From Verrucomicrobiales bacterium (GTDB lineage Bacteria > Verrucomicrobiota > Verrucomicrobiia > Limisphaerales > CANJXF01): DNA of 64,000 nt. Position numbers and translations under genes: made by a program. The notes under the pieces were generated by a model. It saw nothing but the letters and a program-made list of their open reading frames with translations, searched no databases and was not told the DNA's origin. The DNA is taken from the NCBI GenBank assembly GCA_947478865.1, contig CANJXF010000014.1, forward strand, positions 1-64,000. The letters are read 5' to 3'. Positions 52,384 to 61,099 of the stretch are shown here, piece by piece; positions within the stretch are counted from its first letter, which is position 1; each line of letters begins with the position of its first letter.

Positions 52384-53676
52384 ATGGCTCTCAAATCAAA
52401 AGTTTTGCTAGGAATTTCTTTCGGCGTGAACGCGGTGTTGATGGCGGGACTGCTGATCAACCGTTCATCGCCGCAACCGACCGCGAAATCCGATGCGGTG
52501 ACGAACGAGGTTCAAGCGGCGCGGAGCGCAAAGCCGGCGCGTGGAGAAAAATTGATCCAGACTGTCACCGTGACGCATGAAAAAGAGTTCGATTGGGGAA
52601 GCGTGGAGTCACAGGATTATCGCGAATACATCGAAAATCTTCGCGCGATTGGCTGTCCTGAGGAAACCATCCGAGACATCATCATCGCCGATATCAACAA
52701 GCTTTACGCATCGAAAATTGCGGCGCTATATCCGTCTCCAAAAGATTTTAAATTCTGGCGCGTAGACGATCGAAAGGCGCGCACCGAAGAAAAGGGACTT
52801 GCTCGAAGCCGCCATGAATTGGAGCAAGAAAAGCGCGAGTTGATCCAGCAATTGCTGGGCATCGACTATGACGCTGAATTAGCCCGCGCATCTGGCCGAC
52901 CGGACAGCGATGCATCGCGATACGGATTTCTTTCTCCGGAAAAGCAGGAGCAAGCCAAAACCTTGCGTGAAAAATACCGCCAGATGGAGCGTGAGCTTTT
53001 CAAGGATGGCAGCGCATGGACTCCGGAAAAAAGGGCGAAATTCACCGCATTGCGAGCGGAAGGCGAAAAGGAAATGGCCAATGCGCTGGGCCCGGTGGAT
53101 TTTGAACAATATCAACTGCGCAATTCCAACACCGCAAAAAACATGCGCGAAGATCTGACTGGATTCCAGCCGGATGAGGATGAATTCCGTAAAATATTTG
53201 CTTTGCGCAAATCGTACGATGATCAGTTCAGCTTGTCCGGAAAAAAGGGGGATGTCGGCGTGCGCGAGGAGCAAAAAGCCGCGCAGCAAGCGCTGGAGGA
53301 ACAATTGAAGGCAACGCTCGGCGAACAGCGGTTCCATGATTACCAACTGTCGCAGGACGAACGTTACCGCAGCAGCTTTGATTTTGCCCAGCGTTACGAT
53401 TTGCCGAGTCAGACGGCCAACACGCTTTACGCTGTGCGCCTTGCCGCCGAACTGGAACAACAGAGAATTCGCAGCGATGCAAGCTTGTCACCAGGGGCGC
53501 GTGAGTTTGCTTTGAATTCATTGGCGGATGAAACTCGCAACGCGCTCGAACCTACCCTGGGTAAGGATGCCTGGGCCAAATACCAATCTAAAGACGGAGG
53601 GTGGATCAACCGGCTAAGCATGAGTCGTGATCTGGCTGGCAGCCGAGTCGGGCGAGATCGTCCCAAACGAAAGTAA
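52384..53676 (+). CDS. hypothetical membrane-anchored helical protein
   Basis: The 430-residue protein has one N-terminal membrane anchor (VLLGISFGVNAVLMAGLLI) and a highly charged, helical remainder (about 35% Glu/Lys/Arg), rich in coiled-coil-like patterns (KRELIQQLLGIDYDAEL, TLREKYRQMERELF). The segment YRAIGCPEETIRDIIIADINKLYA-like text is shared by proteins I recall from Verrucomicrobia, without a known role. No catalytic motif is seen. A periplasmic, structural or binding role is plausible but unproven. Confidence 0.65.
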   Translation: MALKSKVLLGISFGVNAVLMAGLLINRSSPQPTAKSDAVTNEVQAARSAKPARGEKLIQTVTVTHEKEFDWGSVESQDYREYIENLRAIGCPEETIRDIIIADINKLYASKIAALYPSPKDFKFWRVDDRKARTEEKGLARSRHELEQEKRELIQQLLGIDYDAELARASGRPDSDASRYGFLSPEKQEQAKTLREKYRQMERELFKDGSAWTPEKRAKFTALRAEGEKEMANALGPVDFEQYQLRNSNTAKNMREDLTGFQPDEDEFRKIFALRKSYDDQFSLSGKKGDVGVREEQKAAQQALEEQLKATLGEQRFHDYQLSQDERYRSSFDFAQRYDLPSQTANTLYAVRLAAELEQQRIRSDASLSPGAREFALNSLADETRNALEPTLGKDAWAKYQSKDGGWINRLSMSRDLAGSRVGRDRPKRK

Positions 53677-53694
53677 GTTCAAACACGCGGTTCA

Positions 53695-54189
53695 TCAGGA
53701 AACCAAAACTACAGTGTAGTCATTGCGCAAACCGCCAATTTCGATCTGCAAACGATCCCCCTGTTTTTTACCGGCGAGTTGCTGGCCCAGAGGAGACTGC
53801 GGTGTAATCACCAACACTTCTTTTTTTTCGTGAAGCACTTCCGTTCCTCCCGCGCGCGGCCCGATGAAATAAAAAGATTGCTCATTTCGTCCGTTCAATT
53901 CGACGAAGGCACCGAGTTCGATCGCGTCTCCCTTCTTGAATTCGCGCAGCGCGAGCTTTTCAAATTCCTGGATGGCTTGGAGAATTTCCGCGGCCTGGCG
54001 CGACTGCCCGCGCGCCAGATAAGATGCTTCAAGCCCGCGGGTGTCGTATTTGTTTTCGGCTTTGCTTTGCTCGTGAGTTGCTTCGGCATGCGCCGCCCGG
54101 GCCGCCTTGTGGTAGACCGAAAGATCGGACGTGAGTTGTTCGATGATTTTTTTTACGAGCGCGCGTTTGTTCACAATATTGACTCGCAT
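53695..54189 (-). CDS. GreA/GreB-family transcription elongation factor-like protein
   Basis: From the ATG at 54189 the product has 164 residues. The N-terminal coiled coil is followed by a GreA/GreB C-terminal domain (KGDAIELGAFVELNGRNEQSFYFIGPRAGGTEVLHEKKEVLVITPQSPLGQQLAGKKQGD). The C-terminal domain binds RNA polymerase. The usual acidic tip of the coiled coil is unclear, so RNA-cleavage activity cannot be claimed. Convergent with the hypothetical gene upstream in the window. Confidence 0.85.
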   Translation of the reverse strand: MRVNIVNKRALVKKIIEQLTSDLSVYHKAARAAHAEATHEQSKAENKYDTRGLEASYLARGQSRQAAEILQAIQEFEKLALREFKKGDAIELGAFVELNGRNEQSFYFIGPRAGGTEVLHEKKEVLVITPQSPLGQQLAGKKQGDRLQIEIGGLRNDYTVVLVS

Positions 54190-54289
54190 GGAACTGGAAG
54201 ATGAGCTGGGGCGCAAGGCAGTTGCTCAAAACAAATTTAAAATGCCGAACCAGCATGCGTCAACCTGAGGGTTCCGTCCCCAGCCTCGA

Positions 54290-54931
54290 TCACAAGGTCC
54301 ACGCCAACACCATTTGGGCTGCGGCAAATGCGGCAAGCGCCATGGAGACGAACCAGAGCGGTTTTTTCTTGGTCACCGTGCAGATGGACGCGGTGGCGAT
54401 GGCGACCGTAAAATAGGAGATGGCCAGGCCAAGCTTTCCGCTGCGTTTACTGGCATCGTCGCGGAGTTTTTCCAGGGCCTCGGCCTTCGCTTTGATTTCC
54501 GCCTTTTCTTTATCATAGCGGGATAAATTTTCGCTTAGCTTCCTGGTGGTCCTGGCCAACTCCGCGTCATTGGTATTTCCGCCCCTGGCCATTTGGGCGA
54601 GGGTCACCTCGTCGATATGTTGCTTGATCGACTTGGCTTGATAGTAGGCCCATTGGTCGGATGCCTGAGTCTGGCTCATCTGGGTGCGGCTGCTGTATTT
54701 GCCGCCCCATTGGGCCGCGATGGCGGCAACGACAGCGATGATGACGACTGTGAGGGAGACGTATTTCGTCCAAGCCTCGCGGGATTCCTTTTCCTTGGTC
54801 GCGGCGCGATCGGCCTTAAGGTCGACGATGAATTGTTTTAATTCGCTGATTTCTTTCTGTAGATCGTTCATGTTTTTTGCTTCTGGTTTATTCATCAGGT
54901 CGGCAACGGCTGGAGTCGCGACATAATTCAA
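54290..54931 (-). CDS. DUF4337 membrane protein
   Basis: The 213-residue protein has an N-terminal coiled region (EISELKQFIVDLKADRAATKEKESREAW). A membrane helix (YVSLTVVIIAVVAAIAAQWGG) follows, then the family text SDQWAYYQAKSIKQHIDEV, a charged coiled coil, and two C-terminal helices. This order defines DUF4337, of unknown function. The start could be the first ATG or the later MNKPEAKN or MNDLQ. Conserved widely; no partner genes nearby. Confidence 0.85.
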   Translation of the reverse strand: MNYVATPAVADLMNKPEAKNMNDLQKEISELKQFIVDLKADRAATKEKESREAWTKYVSLTVVIIAVVAAIAAQWGGKYSSRTQMSQTQASDQWAYYQAKSIKQHIDEVTLAQMARGGNTNDAELARTTRKLSENLSRYDKEKAEIKAKAEALEKLRDDASKRSGKLGLAISYFTVAIATASICTVTKKKPLWFVSMALAAFAAAQMVLAWTL

Positions 54932-55140
54932 AAATGGCTCGGTGATATACTTAATGATCCAAGGTAATTCAATCCAACTCGTTAATCTTCAATTCCCGCG
55001 CGTGGGCCAGAAGGAAATTCCTTTGATATTTTCTATCTCATGCAGCGCGCGGTTGGATAAGGAAATTGAGCAATCGATTCTTTTCGAGTGCAGTGACTTT
55101 ATCTGGCCACGATAACCCGCTCGCGCTACGCTTTTGAAAT

Positions 55141-56514
55141 ATGAACGCTCGCGCCACTTCAAACCCGACGGTCGGGGTCGCACGACGTTGCCTTACGCCG
55201 CCGCCTGGCGTGGAACTGGCGGGTTTGGGTTATTATCTCAACCGCACCTGGGAGCGTGTGCGGGACGATCTTAACGCGACGGCGATCGTGATCACGGATG
55301 GCGCGGGCAGCGGCGTCGCTTTAGTGGCAGTGGATCTGATGTATAACGACGCCACATTCACGCGCGTGGTGCGCGAGCAAGCATCGGCACGAACTTCGCT
55401 CCGACCCGAAGCGATCTGCGTAAACTTTTCGCATTCACACAACGCGCCCACGGCGGGTCTGATTATTGGAGGCGGCCAACGGGACGAAAGCTACCTGGCG
55501 TTCGCAGCCCAGCTTGTTGCAGAAACCATTGTCGATGCATGGCGCGGTCGTCAACCGGCTCGGCTCTTCACCGGGAAAAGTGAGCTGGCAGGAATGACTT
55601 TTAATCGCGCGCGCGAAAACGGACCGGTGGACACGCGCGTGAGCGTGCTGCGTGCGGACAGGCTCGACGGAAAGCCATTCGCCGCCGTCGTTAATTTCCA
55701 TTCGCATTGCACGGCGCACATGGAAGTGGATTTGCGCGCTGTGAGTCGTGATTGGCCCGGCGAAGCAGTGGATCAAATTGAAAACGCATTGCCGGGGGTT
55801 ACCGCCCTTTACCTTCAAGGCACGGCAGGCGACGTGAATTTCCGGCGCGAACTCAATGGAACAGAACGCCGTTTCGAACCCGCTCGGGCGCTTACTCGCG
55901 CCGCACTGGACGCCATCGCAAATGCCCAGCCTCTCGAGGTGGCCAGCATCGACGCCCACACGCGATCAGTCATTCTTCCCACCCGGCGCTGGACTCGCGA
56001 GGAGATCGATCGCGATCGCGCGGAGGGGTTGTATCGGCTTGCAACCGGCGACACCACTGGTTGGCTCGAAGGCATTGCGCGCGTCTGCGTGAACCAGCCC
56101 GAGCGGTTGCCATTGCGCTACGACGGCGATGTTGCGAAAGCCGCGGCAGCCGTCGCGCGGTTCGCCGTGGAATGGACCGATGCCATTCTAGAGGGATGGG
56201 AAAGGCGCGCGGAAACATTGACGACAGAGGTGCAAGCTTTGCGCATCGGTGACGTTTTCTTTTGCGCGCACCAAGCTGAATTGTTCACGTCCCTCGGGCT
56301 GGAGGTGCGCCGACAGTGGCCTGCCTCGGATCTCTTTATGCTCGGTTATTCCAACGGCTCAATTGGCTACCTGCCCGATGCGCACGATATCACTCGCGGC
56401 AGTTACGCGGCGCTGCAATCACCAAAATTCACGGGGCAATTCCCATTCACGTCTGAAGCGGGCGTGGGGATGGTGAATGGCCTGCTGACAGCATTGGAAC
56501 AGGTAAAAAAATGA
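55141..56514 (+). CDS. neutral/alkaline ceramidase-like hydrolase
   Basis: The 457-residue protein matches the neutral ceramidase-like family: LTPPPGVELAGLGYY, then FSHSHNAP (H98, H100, zinc ligands), VNFHSHCTAHM and LYLQGTAGDVNFRR. Many bacterial relatives are of unknown specificity and not proven ceramidases. No signal peptide is visible at this start, which is unusual since family members are often secreted. It stands in front of a sugar-related group, so a role on a glycolipid or glycoside is possible. Confidence 0.83.
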   Translation: MNARATSNPTVGVARRCLTPPPGVELAGLGYYLNRTWERVRDDLNATAIVITDGAGSGVALVAVDLMYNDATFTRVVREQASARTSLRPEAICVNFSHSHNAPTAGLIIGGGQRDESYLAFAAQLVAETIVDAWRGRQPARLFTGKSELAGMTFNRARENGPVDTRVSVLRADRLDGKPFAAVVNFHSHCTAHMEVDLRAVSRDWPGEAVDQIENALPGVTALYLQGTAGDVNFRRELNGTERRFEPARALTRAALDAIANAQPLEVASIDAHTRSVILPTRRWTREEIDRDRAEGLYRLATGDTTGWLEGIARVCVNQPERLPLRYDGDVAKAAAAVARFAVEWTDAILEGWERRAETLTTEVQALRIGDVFFCAHQAELFTSLGLEVRRQWPASDLFMLGYSNGSIGYLPDAHDITRGSYAALQSPKFTGQFPFTSEAGVGMVNGLLTALEQVKK

Positions 56515-56637
56515 CGGCGGAGCGGCAGAATATTCTGGTTGCATCCACAAAGTTAGGCTCAACTTTAAAGCATGGTTCAACCAGATTTTAATTCCTGCCC
56601 TTTTGCTGCGAAGAGAGTCAGAAGTGAGTTCCTGTTG

Positions 56638-57531
56638 ATGGCGCTGAAGGTTTTTTTGACGTCCCTGGCTGCTTTGATGACAACGAATGTGGCCGGCGCG
56701 TTGCCCGTGTCCTCGTTTACGAACGACTTCATTGCGATGGACACGTGCTTGAAGGTGCCTAATCCATCATCCGAAATCGAATGGGGGAAACAGTTCGATT
56801 TGGTGAAGGCGGCGGGTTACGCGGGAATCACCTGGGCAGAAGGCGAGCCTCAGCAGGTAAAACGCGCCGCTGACGCAGCCCGAAAACGCGGACTGCGATT
56901 TGCGGCGATTTACTGTGGAGCAACCTTGACGAAGACCAACCTGATGATTAATCCGTCGCTGCGACAGACGATGGAGTTCCTCAAAGGAGAAGGAACCTTG
57001 ATCTGGCTCTACGTTGCGAGCCGCGATTTCAAATCATCGTCGGATGCGGGTGATGATGTCGCGATCCCAGCTTTGCGGGATTTGGCGAACCTCGCCGCGT
57101 CCAACGGGCTGCGAGTCGCGATCTATCCGCATGTCGGCACTTGGACCGAGCGGGTTCAGGACGCAATCCGAATTGCCCGCAAGGTGGGACGGCCGAACTT
57201 CGGCGTGACCTTCAACCTTTGTCACTCGCTCCATGTGGGAGATGAGCAAAGAATTCCGGGTTTACTGACCGAAGCTGCTCCATTTTTGTTCATGGTCACA
57301 GTGAATGGTGCGGATGCCAATGTTCAGGGAGGTTGGGAACGGCTCATCCAACCGCTGGACCGTGGCAGCTACGATCTCTCGGCGCTGTTACGGAGGTTGC
57401 GGGACCTTAACTACGTCGGCCCAGTCAGCCTCCAGGGTTACGGCGTCAAAGGAGACGTGAATGAAAATCTATCGCATTCCATGGCGGGGTGGAGAAAATA
57501 TCTGCGCACGCTTAATGAACCGTCGAACTGA
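56638..57531 (+). CDS. secreted TIM-barrel sugar isomerase/epimerase-like protein
   Basis: From the ATG at 56638 the product has 297 residues with a signal peptide (FLTSLAALMTTNVAGA). The TIM-barrel text is of the xylose-isomerase-like AP2Ec family: FDLVKAAGYAGITWAEGE, AADAARKRGLRFAAIYCG, LANLAASNGLRVAIYPHVGTW, GVTFNLCHSLHVGDE, GPVSLQGYG. Such periplasmic members occur with Gfo/Idh and DUF1080 proteins in Verrucomicrobia and Planctomycetes, where they may act on keto-sugars. Activity is inferred. Confidence 0.8.
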   Translation: MALKVFLTSLAALMTTNVAGALPVSSFTNDFIAMDTCLKVPNPSSEIEWGKQFDLVKAAGYAGITWAEGEPQQVKRAADAARKRGLRFAAIYCGATLTKTNLMINPSLRQTMEFLKGEGTLIWLYVASRDFKSSSDAGDDVAIPALRDLANLAASNGLRVAIYPHVGTWTERVQDAIRIARKVGRPNFGVTFNLCHSLHVGDEQRIPGLLTEAAPFLFMVTVNGADANVQGGWERLIQPLDRGSYDLSALLRRLRDLNYVGPVSLQGYGVKGDVNENLSHSMAGWRKYLRTLNEPSN

Positions 57532-57584
57532 CGTGGTGCGCAGATTGCGGCGCCACGCCAGTTCCCATCGTTAATTCATTAGGC

Positions 57585-58919
57585 TTAACTCAAGCCTTTG
57601 ATGCTCCAGCCCTTCCGGTAGGTGCGGCGGACGAATTGATTCGCCTCGCTGAGGTTGAATTTCAATTTGCGCGCGTTCCATTCCAAGGTGGTCCTGGGGA
57701 ATCTTGAGGCAATGCCACCGAGCAGCACCGCTTCCGTGAGCGGCCCGGCATAGGCGAAGTGGGCGGATGTTTTACCCTCGCCCAAACATGCGCTGACAAA
57801 CGAGCCCCAGTGGTTTACTTCTCCAATTTCGGGGTGCTTGAAATCCTTGAACTTGGCCTCTGGATACAACTGTGGCTTGCCAACATGCGGCATAACCATC
57901 ACACCATCGGTGCCGATGAAGATTGATCCTGAATTCGGCAGCTCACCTTTGCCAAGAAGGGCGATGACTTCCGCCGGCGGCTTGGATGCGCCGTCATACC
58001 AGGTGACAGGAAGAATTTTCTCCGCAGTATATTTGGTTCCCGCAAACGTGTAATGAATCTTGGAGTCGAGCGCCCAGTTCCACTGGTTGGGCGGAAGACC
58101 TTCGGATCGCACGGAAATGGGTGCTGCAAGTTCCAAGGCCTTGAACACGGGGTCGAAGATATGGCAGCCCATGTCGCCGAAGGTGCCGGTGCCAAAATCA
58201 AGGCGCTTGCGCCAGTTGGACGGGTGATAATAAGCATCGCCAATGAAGGGGCGGTCTGCGCAGACCCCGAGCCATAGATTCCAATCGAGATTTTCCGGAA
58301 CTGGATCAACCCGGGTGGGTTTTGCCGAGCTGTCTCCCCAGGATTTCGGGCACCATGAATGGACCTCCTTGACCTTGCCGATCGCGCCGCTCTGGACAAT
58401 CCGCACGCCGATGCGGTATTCCGCGGCAGAATGGATTTGAATGCCCATCTGGGTAACGACCTTGTTCTTTTGTGCGACTTCAGTCATACGGCGCACTTCA
58501 TAGAGGTCATGCGCCAGCGGTTTCTGACCGTAAACATGCTTGCCCAGTTGCATGGCACTCACCGCGATGGGCGCGTGCATGTGATCGGGAGTCGAGACAT
58601 TAACCGAATCAATGTTCTTTGCCTCCTTGTCCAGCAGTTCGCGATAGTCGCGATAAACGCGCGCATCGGGAAATTGTTTTTGCGCTCGCTCGATTTGCTT
58701 GGAATCGACATCGCATAAGGCCACCAGCTTGAATTTTGGTTGAAGGGCCAGTTGCGTAAGGTCGCTCCATCCCATTCCGCCGACTCCAAAGCTGGCGTGA
58801 CGCAATACGCTATTGGGCGAGTTCGCGAGCAGGCCGCGGGTAATGAAAGGTGCAACGATCGCTGCCGCGCCGGCAGTCTTGAGAAATGATCTCCGGGTCA
58901 ATTGTCTTTGGGTTTTCAT
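57585..58919 (-). CDS. Tat-exported Gfo/Idh/MocA oxidoreductase
   Basis: The 444-residue protein starts with a twin-arginine signal (TRRSFLKTAGAAAIVAPF), so it is exported folded. The Rossmann domain gives ASFGVGGMGWSDLTQ and ALCDVDSKQ; the family motif is KHVYGQKPLAHDLYEVRR. Exported Gfo/Idh proteins with cofactor bound, next to DUF1080 hydrolases, are thought to convert sugars to 3-keto-sugars in the periplasm. It lies 14 bases downstream of the DUF1080 gene on the same strand. Confidence 0.9.
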   Translation of the reverse strand: MKTQRQLTRRSFLKTAGAAAIVAPFITRGLLANSPNSVLRHASFGVGGMGWSDLTQLALQPKFKLVALCDVDSKQIERAQKQFPDARVYRDYRELLDKEAKNIDSVNVSTPDHMHAPIAVSAMQLGKHVYGQKPLAHDLYEVRRMTEVAQKNKVVTQMGIQIHSAAEYRIGVRIVQSGAIGKVKEVHSWCPKSWGDSSAKPTRVDPVPENLDWNLWLGVCADRPFIGDAYYHPSNWRKRLDFGTGTFGDMGCHIFDPVFKALELAAPISVRSEGLPPNQWNWALDSKIHYTFAGTKYTAEKILPVTWYDGASKPPAEVIALLGKGELPNSGSIFIGTDGVMVMPHVGKPQLYPEAKFKDFKHPEIGEVNHWGSFVSACLGEGKTSAHFAYAGPLTEAVLLGGIASRFPRTTLEWNARKLKFNLSEANQFVRRTYRKGWSIKGLS

Positions 58920-58933
58920 TTGTGGTGAGGAAA

Positions 58934-60265
58934 TTAGTCGAGTTTTTGAATCGAGATATTGCGGAACATGACCGGGTCATTATGCCCCGCAAAGCCGAAA
59001 TGGCCGCTGGCGAGATTTTTTCCCGGATGAGAGCTTCCCGCCATAAACTCGGTCACTTTGCTCAGATCAGCGTCCAGGATAATCGTGCCGTTGAGTTCCA
59101 CCTTGATGGTTGAACCTTTGACCGTGACCTCCTGGTAATTCCATTCGCCGACAGGATGCTGGTAGCCACGTTGTGCTGCGACCATTCCGTACGCCGAGCC
59201 ATGCGCCTGACGAGGGTCGATTTTTTCTCCGGTGGCCTTCTCATAATTGTCATCCAACACCTGGCATTCGCACATGCCATCATAGGCGGCATTGCCTTTG
59301 CCGGGGTATCGAATGGCCAGACCGTTGTTGCCACCTGGCGGGAGCTTGAATTCCAATCGCGCGATGAAATTCGCAAACTCATCCTTCGTGTAAATCGTTC
59401 CGCCTTGACCCGCCTTGCAGGTGATCGCGCCATCCTTCACCTGATAATTGTTAACTGGTCCTGCCCAGCCGGTGAGATCCTTGCCGTTGAAGACGGGTTT
59501 GAATTCTGCACGATCTTTTCCGCGCAACAGCTTGTTTGCCTCATCGCTGCCAATTTCGCGGATGGAAAGATTGCGCCAACGGATTTCGCCGCCGTGGGTT
59601 TGGAGTTGAATTGGACCGGTCGCCGGAACGGGAAGCTTGCGATCATAATAGTTTTCCATCACCGCGCCATCCACCGTTTGTTTTCCATTCAGCCATACCC
59701 AGACCCGTGTCCCGCACATCACCACTCGCACGGAATTCCATTGCCCGAACGGTTTATCCGCTTTGACGATGGGATCCTTGCCCGGCGCACCGGGGCTATT
59801 GTTCCAAAGTGCACCGGAACCTTTGTCCGCCCCGAGTTTAAATTTTTCGGTTTCGGTGGAATCCCAAATTTGCACCTGGGGACATCCACGCAAATAAATC
59901 CCGCTATCGGCCAAGGGGACAGTTTTGTAATCGAGCAATAATTCGAAATCGCCGTAGTTTTTATCCGTCGTGAGATATAGCCCTTTCCCGTCGTTCACCA
60001 AATCGTTGCCCTGCACTGACCAATGCTGCCGGATGTCGTCCAGGCTAGCGTCGTGTTTTTTCTTAAACTCGTCTGCGGGCAGTGCCAGGTATTTGCGCGG
60101 ATTTTCCGTCGTTGCGCCCCACCAGCCGGCGAGGTCTGTATTGTTAAATAGAGCTTTGAAACCTTTCGGCGGAGCGCTCTGGGCTTGGGAACTTGAAAAC
60201 GAGTGGCAGCCGACGACAGCCACGATGCCAATCATGGCAATGCTTGGAAGGAGATGACGTTTCAT
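58934..60265 (-). CDS. lipoprotein with two DUF1080 (3-keto-disaccharide hydrolase) domains
   Basis: From the ATG at 60265 the product has about 443 residues and a signal peptide with lipobox (GIVAVVGCHS). Two copies of the DUF1080 jelly-roll follow: FKALFNNTDLAGWWG ... and FKPVFNGKDLTGWAG ..., each with paired beta strands such as GDFELLLDYKTVPLADSGIYLRG and ANFIARLEFKLPPGGNNGLAIR. DUF1080 proteins cleave 3-keto-glycosides produced by Gfo/Idh partners. A longer frame to 60367 adds non-homologous residues. It forms a unit with the next gene. Confidence 0.88.
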   Translation of the reverse strand: MKRHLLPSIAMIGIVAVVGCHSFSSSQAQSAPPKGFKALFNNTDLAGWWGATTENPRKYLALPADEFKKKHDASLDDIRQHWSVQGNDLVNDGKGLYLTTDKNYGDFELLLDYKTVPLADSGIYLRGCPQVQIWDSTETEKFKLGADKGSGALWNNSPGAPGKDPIVKADKPFGQWNSVRVVMCGTRVWVWLNGKQTVDGAVMENYYDRKLPVPATGPIQLQTHGGEIRWRNLSIREIGSDEANKLLRGKDRAEFKPVFNGKDLTGWAGPVNNYQVKDGAITCKAGQGGTIYTKDEFANFIARLEFKLPPGGNNGLAIRYPGKGNAAYDGMCECQVLDDNYEKATGEKIDPRQAHGSAYGMVAAQRGYQHPVGEWNYQEVTVKGSTIKVELNGTIILDADLSKVTEFMAGSSHPGKNLASGHFGFAGHNDPVMFRNISIQKLD

Positions 60266-60437
60266 TTTGCAAAGAATTTCCCAGCACGACCGGTCCGGCA
60301 AGCACAAACACCGGGCTCCGCGAAACTGATCCGCAACGCGAAGATCTACAAACGCGAGAATCGGCACTGACCTTCCGTGGGCCGAAAATTTTGCGGAAAT
60401 TGCGAATTGATTTAGGTTTAACGATCATTCATTCGCT

Positions 60438-61046
60438 ATGGAAAGATCAGAAAAATGGCGGCTCTTTGTCGCTTTTGCCCTTCCGGAATCGGTCAAGACG
60501 GCGCTCGAAGCCGTGCAAGCCGAGCTGGCTTCCGCAGTGTCCAGGGAATCCGTGCGTTGGACTCGGCCCGACCAGCTTCATCTGACTCTTAAGTTTTTGG
60601 GCAACGTCGAACCGAACCTCGTTCCTGCTTTGACGGAGGCGGTCGCGCGCGTTTGCCATGGATTCCAACCGCTTAGGCTTCGCGTCCAGGGAATTGGATT
60701 TTTCCCCTCAATCGGCCCGCCTCGCGTCGCGTGGGCTGGAGCCGATGACGCGAATGGAAATTTGACGGAATTACAAGCGGCTCTGGAAATGGCAGTGGGC
60801 GATTTCACACATGAAAGATCCGAAGGATCCTTCACTGGCCACATTACGCTGGGAAGAATCAGAAAGCTCCACCGTTCACAGGTCGCGTCCGTTTTTGATA
60901 CCGCAGAACGGATGCAAAAACGATTTTTCGGAGAATGGACGGCGGATGGAATCGAATTAATCCGGAGCGAACCCACCTCAACCGGTTCGAGCCATTCCAC
61001 GATTGCCGTCGTTGGATTCGCAAATGGATCGGAATCGTTCGCCTGA
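60438..61046 (+). CDS. thpR: RNA 2',3'-cyclic phosphodiesterase (2H family)
   Basis: The 202-residue protein has the two HxT motifs of the 2H superfamily: QLHLTLKFLGN (H48, T50) and TGHITLGRIRK (H135, T137), with LFVAFALPE at the start, typical of ThpR/LigT. It opens 2',3'-cyclic phosphates, probably in tRNA or RNA end processing. It lies between divergent genes; the next gene starts 50 bases later on the same strand. Confidence 0.92.
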   Translation: MERSEKWRLFVAFALPESVKTALEAVQAELASAVSRESVRWTRPDQLHLTLKFLGNVEPNLVPALTEAVARVCHGFQPLRLRVQGIGFFPSIGPPRVAWAGADDANGNLTELQAALEMAVGDFTHERSEGSFTGHITLGRIRKLHRSQVASVFDTAERMQKRFFGEWTADGIELIRSEPTSTGSSHSTIAVVGFANGSESFA

Positions 61047-61099
61047 CACCGAATCCGTGGTTGCATCGGCTGGGCGGAGCTGATTACGGTGAACGACGC

